Assembly: GCA_038255145.1 (NCBI GenBank)
Contig: JBBSLP010000042.1
Span: 1 to 52,862, forward strand
Source: WHTX01 sp038255145
Lineage (GTDB): Bacteria > Actinomycetota > Acidimicrobiia > Acidimicrobiales > CAIXPF01
Length of the DNA: 52,862 nucleotides
Direction of reading: 5' to 3'
Below the pieces are notes generated by a model. The model was given only the letters and a program-made list of their open reading frames with translations. It did not search any database and had not been told where the DNA came from. Below, piece after piece: positions 17,170 through 25,451 of this stretch (the first letter of the stretch is position 1; each line of letters starts with the position of its first letter). Both the position numbers and the translations under genes were made by a program.

Positions 17170-18210
17170 ATGGTCAACGCCATGGCCCCGCCGACCGACG
17201 ACGACCTCATCGACGTGATGACCCGGATGGTCGCCGCCCGCGTCTTCTCGTCGCGCCTGTTCAACCTGCAACGCCAGGGCCGAGTGGGCACGATGGCCCC
17301 CATCGACGGCAACGAGGCCGCCGTCGTCGGCGCCGCCTCGGCCCTCGACCCCGCCACCGACTGGATCTTCCCCCAGTACCGCGAGCCCGTGGCCCTGGGG
17401 CGCTTCGGGGACGGGGTCATCGACACCCACACGCTGTACCTGCTGGGCCACCCCGCCGGGGGGCGCTACCCCGACGACGTGAACGTCTTCCCCACCCAGA
17501 TCTCCCTGGCCGCGCAGGTGCCCCACGCCGTGGGCTTCGCCTGGGGCCTGCACCTGCGGGGAGAACCCGGGGTGGCCGCGGTGTTCTTCGGCGACGGCGC
17601 CTCGTCGGAGGGGGACTTCTACGAGGCGGCCAACCTGGCCGGGGTGCTGCGGGCCCCGGTGATCTTCCTCCTGGTCAACAACCACTGGGCCATCTCCACC
17701 CCCGTCAGCCGCCAGACCGCCGCGGCCAGCTTCGCCGACAAGGCCGTGGCCGCCGGCTTCCCCGGGGTGCAGGTCGACGGGCGCGATCCCATCGCCGTGC
17801 GCGAGGTGGTGGCCGCGGCCCGGGCCCGGGCCGTGGCCGGTGAGGGGCCGACCCTGGTCGAGCTGGTCACCTACCGCCTCGGTCCCCACACCACGGCCGA
17901 CGACCCCACCCGCTACGTGCCCGCGGAGGAGCTGTCGGCCGAGCAGGCCCGTGACCCGTTGGCCACCTTCGGGGCCCGGCTGCGGGAGCTGGGCCTGTGG
18001 TCCGACGAGATCGACACGAGGGTCCGGGCCGAGGCCCTGGCCCGCATGGACCTGGCCGTGGACCGGGCCGAGGCCACCGACCTCGGCCCCGACGCCTTCT
18101 TCGACCACGTGTTCGTAGAGCCCAGCCAACGACAGCAGCGACAACGCGACGAGGTGCTGGCCGACGGTGGGGCCAGGGCCGATGGCAGCAAGGGGTCGAC
18201 GTGGCGGTGA
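17170..18210 (+). CDS. bkdA: 2-oxoacid dehydrogenase E1 component, alpha subunit (branched-chain type)
   Basis: A 346-residue thiamine-diphosphate enzyme subunit. The ThDP/magnesium motif runs from GDGASSEGDFYEA to LLVNN. FPTQISLAAQVPHAVG and the phosphorylation-loop-like YRLGPHTTADDPTRY fit the branched-chain 2-oxoacid dehydrogenase alpha chain better than pyruvate dehydrogenase. It decarboxylates 2-oxoisovalerate-type acids and transfers the acyl group to lipoyl-E2. The first ATG at 17170 is used; another ATG is at 17182. The stop overlaps the start of the beta-subunit gene by ten bases, so stoichiometry is probably kept by coupling. Confidence 0.9.
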   Translation: MVNAMAPPTDDDLIDVMTRMVAARVFSSRLFNLQRQGRVGTMAPIDGNEAAVVGAASALDPATDWIFPQYREPVALGRFGDGVIDTHTLYLLGHPAGGRYPDDVNVFPTQISLAAQVPHAVGFAWGLHLRGEPGVAAVFFGDGASSEGDFYEAANLAGVLRAPVIFLLVNNHWAISTPVSRQTAAASFADKAVAAGFPGVQVDGRDPIAVREVVAAARARAVAGEGPTLVELVTYRLGPHTTADDPTRYVPAEELSAEQARDPLATFGARLRELGLWSDEIDTRVRAEALARMDLAVDRAEATDLGPDAFFDHVFVEPSQRQQRQRDEVLADGGARADGSKGSTWR

Positions 18211-19184
18211 TGACCATGCTCGACGCCATCAACCGCACCCTGGCCCAGGAGATGGCCAGGGACGAGCGGGTGATCGTGTTCGGCCAGGACGTGGCGGCCA
18301 ACGGCGGGGTGTTCCGGGCCACAGAGGGCCTGCAGGCCCGCTTCGGCGTCGACCGGGTCGTGGACATGCCCCTGGCCGAGGGCGTCATCCTCGGCGCGTC
18401 GGTGGGCCTGGCCGCCGCGGGCATGGTGCCGGTGGCCGAGATCCAGTTCCTGGGCTTCGTCTACCAGGCCATGCACCAGCTGGCCGGCCAGGTCACCCGC
18501 CTGCGCTACCGCTCCAACGGCCGCTTCGACGCCCCCATCACCATCCGCTCCCCCTTCGGCGGCGGGGTGCGCACCCCCGAACTGCACTCGGACTCCCTCG
18601 AGGGCCAGCTGGCCAACGTGGCCGGGCTCAAGGTGGTCCTGCCGTCCTCGGCCAGCGACGCCGCCGGGCTGTTGGCCACGGCCATCCGCGACCCCGACCC
18701 CGTGCTGTTCCTGGAGCCGTTGCGGGGCTACCGCACCCTGCGCGACGAGGTGCCCGACGGCGATCACACCGTCCCCTTCGGTCAACTGCGCCACGTGCGC
18801 GACGGCGACGACGTGGTCATCGTGACCTGGTCCTACATGGTCGAGGTCAGCCGTCGGGCCGCCGAGGTGCTGGCCGAGGAGGGCCTGTCGGTGGGGGTGG
18901 TCGACCTGCGCACCCTGGTCCCCCTCGACCTGGCTGGGCTGGCGGCGGCGGTGGGGCACACCGGTCGGGTGGTCGTCGTCGAGGAGGCGGCCCAGACGGG
19001 AGGCTTCGGCGGCGAGATCGTGGCCACCGTGGTCGAGGAGTGCTTCTACGACCTCGAGGCCCCGCCGGTGCGGGTCAGCGGTTGGGACGTGCCCTACCCC
19101 GTGGGCCTGTTGGAGGACCGCTACGTGCCCTCGGTCGAGCGCATCGCCGCTGCCTGCCGGCGGGTGCTGGCGGTGGCGCCATGA
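18201..19184 (+). CDS. bkdB: 2-oxoacid dehydrogenase E1 component, beta subunit
   Basis: A 327-residue transketolase-like beta chain. FGQDVAANGGVFRATEGL, PLAEGVILGASVGLAAAG, FVYQAMHQL and TIRSPFGGGVRTPELHSDS are highly characteristic of branched-chain 2-oxoacid dehydrogenase E1beta. It completes the E1 active site with the upstream alpha subunit. GTG at 18201 is chosen because AAGGGG lies five bases upstream; ATGs at 18210 and 18216 are alternatives. The stop overlaps the start of the E2 gene as ATGA. Confidence 0.92.
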   Translation: MAVMTMLDAINRTLAQEMARDERVIVFGQDVAANGGVFRATEGLQARFGVDRVVDMPLAEGVILGASVGLAAAGMVPVAEIQFLGFVYQAMHQLAGQVTRLRYRSNGRFDAPITIRSPFGGGVRTPELHSDSLEGQLANVAGLKVVLPSSASDAAGLLATAIRDPDPVLFLEPLRGYRTLRDEVPDGDHTVPFGQLRHVRDGDDVVIVTWSYMVEVSRRAAEVLAEEGLSVGVVDLRTLVPLDLAGLAAAVGHTGRVVVVEEAAQTGGFGGEIVATVVEECFYDLEAPPVRVSGWDVPYPVGLLEDRYVPSVERIAAACRRVLAVAP

Positions 19185-20542
19185 GCGGGTCTTCAGGGAG
19201 GGTCGTGTCGTTCCGCCTGCCCGACGTGGGTGAGGGCCTGGAAGAGGCCGAGGTCGTCACCTGGCTGGTGGCCGAGGGTGACGAGGTCACCCGGGACCAG
19301 CCCCTGGTGGAGATCCTCACCGACAAGGCCCAGGTCGAGCTGCCCTCGCCCACCGCCGGCCGGGTCGTGCGCCTGGGCGCGGCCGTGGGCGACGTGGTCA
19401 AGGTCGGCGCCGTCATCGTCGAACTCGATGCCGGCGGCGGTGGCGGTGGCGGTGGTGGCGCCCCGGCGGTGCCCGCCGAACTGGCCACCCCGGCTCCGGC
19501 GACCACGGCGGAGGTTGCGACGGCGACGGTGGTGACGGCCGCCCCCGCCCCGACCTCGGCGCCGCCCACCAGCACGTCGGCGCCCGGGCTGCGGCCCAAG
19601 GCGTCACCGGTGACCCGCCGCCTGGCCGTGCAGCTGGGCGTCGACCTGGGCACGGTGTCCGGCTCGGGCCCGGGAGGGCGCATCCTGGCCGAGGACGTGC
19701 GCCGGGCCTCGGAGGGCGGGCCCGACGCCGCTCCCGCACGGGACGAGCTGCCGGTCGCCACACCGCACGAGGACGTCAGCTCGCTGGTGGCGTCCACGAC
19801 GGCCACTCCCCCACCGCGGACCACGGGCCGGGCGGTGCGCCTGGGCTGGGTCGAACCGGGCCAGCACCCGCTGCGGGGCATCCGTCGGGTGACGGCCGAG
19901 GCCATGCGCCGGTCGTGGTCCGAGATCCCCCACATCACGGGCATGGACGAGGTCGACGCCACCGCGCTGCTCGCCGCCCGTGACGAGTTGCGCACCGCCC
20001 GGGGCGAACCCCTGACCCCTCTGGCCCTCCTGGCCCTGGCCGCATGTCGGGCCCTGCGGCGATTTCCCCTGGTCAACGCATCGATCGACCCCGAGGCGGG
20101 CACGTACACCGTGCACGACCGCATCAACCTGGGCATCGCCGTGGCCACCGACGACGGCCTCGTCGTCCCCGTCATCCACGACGCCGGCCAACGGGGCCTG
20201 GCCGGGCTGGCCGCCGAGATCAACCGGGCGGCCGGGGCGGCCCGCAGCAAGCGCCTCACCCCCGGTGACCTACGGGGGGGCACGTTCACCATCACCAACT
20301 ACGGCGCCATCGGCGGCCGCTTCGCCACCCCCCTGGTGCGCCCGGGCGAGGTGGGCATCCTCGGCTTCGGCGCCGTGCGGGAGCGGGCCATCGCCATAGA
20401 TGGGCGGGTCGAGGCCCGTCCCACGCTGCCGGTGGTGTTCTCGGCCGACCACCGCCTCATCGACGGTGACCTGGCCACCTCGTTCCAGGAGCAGGTCCTG
20501 GCCTACGTCCGCCAACCCCTCACGTTGCTGCTCGAGGAGTGA
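19181..20542 (+). CDS. bkdC: Dihydrolipoamide acyltransferase (E2) of branched-chain 2-oxoacid dehydrogenase
   Basis: A 453-residue E2 core protein. One lipoyl domain (about 9-84) has the lipoylated lysine in ILTDKAQVE. A pure glycine run of nine (about 87-95) and an Ala/Pro/Thr linker follow. The peripheral-subunit-binding domain is KASPVTRRLAVQLGVD to GRILAEDVRRA. The catalytic acyltransferase domain carries the active-site DHRLIDGD near the C-terminus. It moves the branched acyl group from lipoate to CoA and scaffolds the complex. The ATG at 19181 overlaps the E1beta stop. Confidence 0.93.
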   Translation: MSGSSGRVVSFRLPDVGEGLEEAEVVTWLVAEGDEVTRDQPLVEILTDKAQVELPSPTAGRVVRLGAAVGDVVKVGAVIVELDAGGGGGGGGGAPAVPAELATPAPATTAEVATATVVTAAPAPTSAPPTSTSAPGLRPKASPVTRRLAVQLGVDLGTVSGSGPGGRILAEDVRRASEGGPDAAPARDELPVATPHEDVSSLVASTTATPPPRTTGRAVRLGWVEPGQHPLRGIRRVTAEAMRRSWSEIPHITGMDEVDATALLAARDELRTARGEPLTPLALLALAACRALRRFPLVNASIDPEAGTYTVHDRINLGIAVATDDGLVVPVIHDAGQRGLAGLAAEINRAAGAARSKRLTPGDLRGGTFTITNYGAIGGRFATPLVRPGEVGILGFGAVRERAIAIDGRVEARPTLPVVFSADHRLIDGDLATSFQEQVLAYVRQPLTLLLEE

Positions 20543-20545
20543 CCC

Positions 20546-21961
20546 ATGGTCGTCGGCGAGGTGCCCGAGATGGTGGAGCTGCTGGTCATCGGCGGTGGAC
20601 CGGGGGGCTACGCCGCGGCCATCCGGGGGGCGCAGCTGGGCCGCCAGGTCACCCTCGTCGAACGTGACGCCATCGGCGGCACCTGCCTCAACGTCGGTTG
20701 CATCCCCTCCAAGGCCCTCATCGAGGTGGCCGACCTGGTGTGGCGGGCCCGCCACGGCGCGGCCCTGGGCGTACACGCCGAGGTGACCGTGGACATGGCC
20801 GAGGTGCGGGCCCACCTCGTCCAGGTCGTCGACGGCCTGGTGGGAGGGGTTCGCCAGCTGCTGAGCGCCTCGGGCGTCACCGTGATCAAGGGGGACGCCC
20901 GCTTCATCCGCCCCGACCGGGTGGTGGTCGACGAGGGCCCCCGAGTGCAGCACCTGGAGTTCGACCGGGCCGTGGTGGCCACCGGTTCCCGGCCCACGTT
21001 CCCGCCCGGCCTCGAGCCCGACGGCGTCCACGTGCTCGACGCGACGGGGGTGCTGGCCCTCGAACGGCTGCCCGCTTCGGTGGCCGTGATCGGCGGCGGC
21101 TACATCGGGGTGGAGCTGGGCACGGCCCTGGCCAAGCTGGGGGCGACGGTGACCATCATCGAGGTGGCCGATCGCCTGCTGCCGGCCATGCAGCCATCGT
21201 TGGGCCGGGTGGTGACCCGCCGCCTGGCCCAACTCGGTGTCACCGTGCGCACCGGGGTGGCCGTGGACGAGGTGACGGCCACGGGCCTGGTGGCCGGGGG
21301 TACGGCCATCGACGCCGAGGTCGTGGTGGTGGCCACGGGGCGACGGCCCAACAGCGACAGTTTCGGCCTGGAGCTGACCGGGGCCGTGGTCGACGAGCGC
21401 GGGTTGGTGGTGGTCGACGCGGCCCGCCGGGCCACCCCCCACGTGCTCGCCCTGGGCGACCTGACCGTAGGCCCCGCCCTGGCCCACAAGGCCATGGCCG
21501 AGGCCGACGTGGCCGCCCGCACCGCCGCGGGGCTAGCCGCGGCGTTCGACCCCGCGGCGGTGGCCCAGGTGGTGTTCAGCGACCCCGAGGTGGCGTCGGT
21601 GGGCCTGACCGTGGACGAGGCCCGCCGGGCCGGGGCCGTGGTGCGCACCTCGACCTTCCCCTTGACTGCGTCGGGCCGGGCCCGCACGCTCGACGCCACC
21701 TACGGCTTCGTCGAGGTGGTTGCCGATGGCGACGGCACCGTGTTGGGCGTGCACCTGGCCGGGCCGCACGTGTCCGAGCTGGCCGGCGAGGCCGCCCTGG
21801 CCATCGAGGCCGCCCTCACCACCGAGGAACTGGCCGCCACCATCCACCCCCACCCCACCATCAGCGAGGCCCTGGCCGAAGCAGCCCAGGGGGTACGGGG
21901 CTGGGCCCTGCACACCGTGGCCCGCCGGGGCGAGGCCCCACCGGGGGGACGACCTGCCTAG
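20546..21961 (+). CDS. lpdA: Dihydrolipoyl dehydrogenase (E3)
   Basis: A 471-residue flavoprotein disulfide reductase. The FAD motif GGGPGGYAAA, the redox-active GGTCLNVGCIPSKAL, the NAD motif GGGYIGVELG and the C-terminal His-Glu pair in HPHPTISEALAEA are all present. It reoxidises E2 dihydrolipoamide with NAD. ATG at 20546 is three bases after the E2 stop, completing the operon. An extra ten-residue proline/glycine tail follows the family end. The stop codon shares CTAG with the stop of the convergent 21958 gene. Confidence 0.93.
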   Translation: MVVGEVPEMVELLVIGGGPGGYAAAIRGAQLGRQVTLVERDAIGGTCLNVGCIPSKALIEVADLVWRARHGAALGVHAEVTVDMAEVRAHLVQVVDGLVGGVRQLLSASGVTVIKGDARFIRPDRVVVDEGPRVQHLEFDRAVVATGSRPTFPPGLEPDGVHVLDATGVLALERLPASVAVIGGGYIGVELGTALAKLGATVTIIEVADRLLPAMQPSLGRVVTRRLAQLGVTVRTGVAVDEVTATGLVAGGTAIDAEVVVVATGRRPNSDSFGLELTGAVVDERGLVVVDAARRATPHVLALGDLTVGPALAHKAMAEADVAARTAAGLAAAFDPAAVAQVVFSDPEVASVGLTVDEARRAGAVVRTSTFPLTASGRARTLDATYGFVEVVADGDGTVLGVHLAGPHVSELAGEAALAIEAALTTEELAATIHPHPTISEALAEAAQGVRGWALHTVARRGEAPPGGRPA

Positions 21962-22341
21962 CTGTTGCGGTCCTCGACGGTGGGGACGTCGAGGCGGACG
22001 CTGCCTTCGCAGCCGATCACCTCGACGCCGCGAGTGCCGGTCACGTCGGACAGCAGCAACGACGCCGTGAACGGCGCGGCTCGCCGCACGTGCTGGTCCT
22101 CGATGCGGCCGATGACCTCGATGCCCCAGTAGTCGGGGCGGGCCACGTACGTCCGGGGCACCAGCTCGACGTTGACACCCACGAAGGGCGTTTCCCCCGT
22201 CACCACCAGCATGAACTGCTGGGGCGTGGTCCTGATGGCTTCGATGTCGGCGGCCTCGAAGTCCAGCAGCCGCGTCGTCCCCGACGACGGGCCGCTCGGT
22301 CCTGGGGAATCCGTCGCCTCGTTCACCGGTCCCTGCACCAT
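21958..22341 (-). CDS. Hypothetical protein, 127 residues
   Basis: Not recognised. After a proline/serine/glycine-rich N-terminus of about 22 residues, the rest looks like a small mixed alpha/beta or beta-sandwich domain: FMLVVTGETPFVGVNVELVPR, YWGIEVIGRIED, FTASLLLSDV and GVEVIGCEGSVRLDVP are alternating hydrophobic strands. No signal peptide or membrane segment is seen. The ATG at 22341 has an excellent GGAGGGGA seven bases upstream. It lies just downstream of the acyl-CoA dehydrogenase on the same strand, with a 61-base gap, and ends inside the shared CTAG with lpdA. Confidence 0.65.
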   Translation of the reverse strand: MVQGPVNEATDSPGPSGPSSGTTRLLDFEAADIEAIRTTPQQFMLVVTGETPFVGVNVELVPRTYVARPDYWGIEVIGRIEDQHVRRAAPFTASLLLSDVTGTRGVEVIGCEGSVRLDVPTVEDRNS

Positions 22342-22402
22342 GTGGTCCCCTCCTCCCGGAACCTTGCTAGCACAGGGCTGTGACGGTCTCGACCGCCGCC
22401 AT

Positions 22403-23644
22403 TCAGGCCCTGCGCCAGGGGCCGTCGTCGGCCCGCGGTTCCTTGGGTAGACCCAATACCCGTTCTCCCAGGATGTTGCGCTGCACCTGGGAGGTGCCGG
22501 CGTAGATGGTGCCCGAGCGGGCCCGCATGGCCACCTCGTTCCACGACCGGGCCGAGAACGGCGAGCCCACGGCGTCCCCGGCGATGCCCGACGCGGCGGG
22601 ACGGCCGGACATGAGCAGGGCGTCGGCCCCGAGGATGTCGAGGGCGAGCTGGGTGAGGTGCTGGTGGTACTCGGACCACAGCAGCTTCATCATCGAGGAC
22701 TCGGGCCCGGGGCGGGCGCCGGCCAGCACCGTGGTCAGGGTGCGCAGGCCGATGAAGCGCATGATCTCGACCTTGGTGTGCGCGGCGGCGAAGCGCTGGC
22801 GGATGCCGGGATCGTCCAGCGCCCCCCGGGCCTCGGCCACCTTGAGCAGGCGGTCGAGCTCCTCGCGGTAGGTGATCGACGCCACCGTGGAGCGCCCGCC
22901 GCGCTCGAAGCCGAGGAGGGTGTTGGCCACGGCCCAGCCGTTGCCGATCTCCCCGATGATGTTCTCCTTGGCCGTGCGGGCGTCGGTGAAGAACACCTCG
23001 TTGAACTCGTGGCCCCGGGCGATGTTCACGATGGGGCGGATCTCGACACCGGGCTGGTCCATGGGGCAGAGCACGAACGTGATGCCCGCGTGCTTGGCCA
23101 CGGTGGGATCGGTGCGGCACAGCACGAAGATCCAGTTGGCCGAGTGCCCGTTCGACGTCCAGATCTTCTGGCCGTTGATGATCCACTCGTCACCGTCGAG
23201 GGTGGCCCGGGTGCCCACGTTGGCCAGGTCGGAGCCGGCGTCGGGCTCGGAGTAGCCCTGGCACCAGCGGTCCTCGGCCGACAGGATGCGGGGGATGTAG
23301 TAGCGCTTCTGCTCCTCGGTGCCCCACACCATGAGGGTGGGGCCGACCATGCCGATGCCGAAACCGTCGTTGGGGCCGCCGGTGGGCACGCCGGCCCGGG
23401 CGAACTCCTCGTTGAGGATGACCTGCTCGATGGCGGTCAACCCGCCGCCGCCGTACTCCTTGGGCCACGACACCGCCACCAGGCCGGCGTCGGCCAGCTC
23501 GAGGCGCCACTGCTCGACGAAGGCCTTGCGGGCGTCGCTGTCCAACGCCCCCAGGCCCTCCCAGCCGGAGGGGAGGTGCTCGGCCAGCCAGGCCTGGATC
23601 TTGTCCCGGTAGGCCTCGGCTTCGGCGCTGTATCTCGGATCCAC
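22403..23644 (-). CDS. Acyl-CoA dehydrogenase
   Basis: A 413-residue acyl-CoA dehydrogenase of the actinobacterial FadE large-subunit style. WPKEYGGGGLTAIEQVILNEEFARAGVP, GYSEPDAGSDLANV, WIINGQKIWTSNGHSANW and GTSQVQRNILGERVLGLPKEPR are present. It oxidises acyl-CoA to enoyl-CoA with FAD. GTG at 23644 is preferred because GGGAGGG sits four bases upstream; a GTG at 23659 adds five residues. It is divergent from the acyl-CoA ligase at 23752, so both could share control of one substrate route. Confidence 0.92.
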   Translation of the reverse strand: MDPRYSAEAEAYRDKIQAWLAEHLPSGWEGLGALDSDARKAFVEQWRLELADAGLVAVSWPKEYGGGGLTAIEQVILNEEFARAGVPTGGPNDGFGIGMVGPTLMVWGTEEQKRYYIPRILSAEDRWCQGYSEPDAGSDLANVGTRATLDGDEWIINGQKIWTSNGHSANWIFVLCRTDPTVAKHAGITFVLCPMDQPGVEIRPIVNIARGHEFNEVFFTDARTAKENIIGEIGNGWAVANTLLGFERGGRSTVASITYREELDRLLKVAEARGALDDPGIRQRFAAAHTKVEIMRFIGLRTLTTVLAGARPGPESSMMKLLWSEYHQHLTQLALDILGADALLMSGRPAASGIAGDAVGSPFSARSWNEVAMRARSGTIYAGTSQVQRNILGERVLGLPKEPRADDGPWRRA

Positions 23645-23751
23645 GGGTCCCTCCCCCACATGATCTTCGTGACAGCTGAACTTAGTAGGTTCCCGTCCGG
23701 GCGCCGCCAGCGCCCGCCCACAACCACCCCTTCGACGCCCTGGAGGCCGCC

Positions 23752-25293
23752 GTGTACCCGGGAGCCGTTGCCGAGACCACCCCCGACAAGCCCGCCTACG
23801 TGATGGCCGGCACCGGGCAGGTGGTCACCTACCGCCAACTCGACGACGGGGCCAACCGCCTGTCCCGGCTTCTGACCAGCGCTGGGCTTCGGGTCGGGGA
23901 CCACGTGGCCATCTGCATGGAGAACCACCCCCGCTACTTCGAGGCCGTGTGGGGGTGCTGGTACGCCGGTTTGATCGTGACCGCGGCGTCGAGCCGGCTG
24001 ACGTCGGACGAGCTCGCCTACATCGTCGACGACTGCGGGGCCAAGGCCTTCATCACCTCGGACCACAAGCGTGACCAGGCCGTCGAGATCGTGCCCGCCA
24101 CCCCCGGCGTGCAGGTGCGGCTGATGGTGGACGCCACTGCGGCCGGCTACGAGTCCTACGAGGAGGCGGTCGACGGCCAGTCGGCCGAGCCGTTGCCCGA
24201 TCGCATCGAGGGGGCGGACATGCTCTACTCGTCGGGCACCACGGGCCGGCCCAAGGGCGTGGCCGTGCCCCCCTCGGGTGAACCCCTGGGCACGCCCACG
24301 GCGCTGTTCGCCCTGCAAACGGCCCTGTTCGGTGTGCGGCCGGACTGCGTGTACCTGTCCCCGGCGCCGCTGTACCACTCGGCCCCGCTGCGCTTCTGCA
24401 TGGGGGTGCACCGCGGTGGCGGCACCGTGGTGATCATGGAGCGCTTCGACGCCGAGGAGGCCATCGCCCTCATCGAGCGCTACCGGGTGACCACCAGCCA
24501 GTGGGTGCCGACGATGTTCGTTCGCATGCTCAAGCTCGATCCCGCCTTGCGGGCGCAGTACGACGTGTCGTCCTTGGAGGTGGCCGTCCACGCGGCGGCG
24601 CCGTGCCCTGTCGATGTGAAGCGCCAGATGATCGACTGGTGGGGTCCGGTGCTGCACGAGTACTACGCCGGCACCGAGGGCAACGGCTTCGTCTACTGCA
24701 ACTCGGTCCAGTGGCTGGCCCACCCGGGGACGGTCGGCCAACCCCTCAACTGCGTCGTGCACATCTGCGACGAAGAGGGTGTGGAGCTACCGGTGGGCGA
24801 GGAGGGGACGATCTACTTCGAGGGCGGATCGACCTTCGAGTACCACGGTGACGCCACCAAGACGGCCGAGTCCCGCCACCCCAAGGGTTGGTCGACGCTG
24901 GGTGACGTGGGCCGGTTGGATGACGACGGCTTCCTCTACCTGACCGACCGCAAGGCGTACATGATCATCTCCGGCGGGGTGAACATCTACCCCCAGGAGA
25001 CGGAGAACGTGCTGGTCACCCACCCCAAGGTCTTCGACGCTGCCGTGATCGGTGTCCCCAACCCCGACTTCGGCGAAGAGGTCAAGGCCGTCGTGCAGGC
25101 AGCCCCGGGCATCGAGGCCGGCCCCGAGCTCGAGCGGGAGCTGATCGCCTACTGCCGCGAGCGGCTGGCCGACGTCAAGTGCCCCCGCTCCATCGACTTC
25201 GAGGCCGAGCTCCCCCGCCACCCCACGGGCAAGCTCTACAAGCGCCTGCTCAAGGACCGCTACTGGGTCGGCCACCAGAGCCGCATCATCTAG
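23752..25293 (+). CDS. Acyl-CoA synthetase (AMP-binding ligase)
   Basis: A 513-residue ANL ligase. The P-loop YSSGTTGRPKG, the EYYAGTEGNG adenine motif, the TLGDVGRLDDDGFLYLTDR hinge segment, GGVNIYPQE, and the catalytic lysine in HPTGKLYKR are intact. It closely resembles the fatty-acid FadD branch that activates medium, long or sterol side-chain acids with ATP and CoA. It is cytosolic. The GTG at 23752 has GGAGG six bases upstream. It faces away from the acyl-CoA dehydrogenase at 23644, and an intergenic repeat element lies just after its stop. Confidence 0.9.
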   Translation: MYPGAVAETTPDKPAYVMAGTGQVVTYRQLDDGANRLSRLLTSAGLRVGDHVAICMENHPRYFEAVWGCWYAGLIVTAASSRLTSDELAYIVDDCGAKAFITSDHKRDQAVEIVPATPGVQVRLMVDATAAGYESYEEAVDGQSAEPLPDRIEGADMLYSSGTTGRPKGVAVPPSGEPLGTPTALFALQTALFGVRPDCVYLSPAPLYHSAPLRFCMGVHRGGGTVVIMERFDAEEAIALIERYRVTTSQWVPTMFVRMLKLDPALRAQYDVSSLEVAVHAAAPCPVDVKRQMIDWWGPVLHEYYAGTEGNGFVYCNSVQWLAHPGTVGQPLNCVVHICDEEGVELPVGEEGTIYFEGGSTFEYHGDATKTAESRHPKGWSTLGDVGRLDDDGFLYLTDRKAYMIISGGVNIYPQETENVLVTHPKVFDAAVIGVPNPDFGEEVKAVVQAAPGIEAGPELERELIAYCRERLADVKCPRSIDFEAELPRHPTGKLYKRLLKDRYWVGHQSRII

Positions 25294-25335
25294 CCGGCGC
25301 CGTCCCGGTGCCTGGTCGGCAGGCCCGCGGCCCGG

Positions 25336-25370
25336 GTCCGTTCAGGCGAATCGATGTCGAATCGACGGAC
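25336..25370. repeat. Dispersed intergenic hairpin element, copy 1
   Basis: The 27-base core (25338-25364) is CCGTTCAGGCGAATCG, then AT, then GTCGAATCG. A second copy at 42061-42087 differs only at the two middle bases. In this copy GTCCGT (25336-25341) pairs with ACGGAC (25365-25370), closing a 23-base loop that contains two direct CGAATCG repeats. It lies between the convergent acyl-CoA ligase and Thr-rich protein genes. Confidence 0.7.
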
Positions 25371-25451
25371 GGGGTCGGGCCCGAACTCGGGGGTCGGGGA
25401 CGGGGGCGGACGAGCTCTGCTGGAGACGCCCGGGCCCAGCACCCGGCGGAC

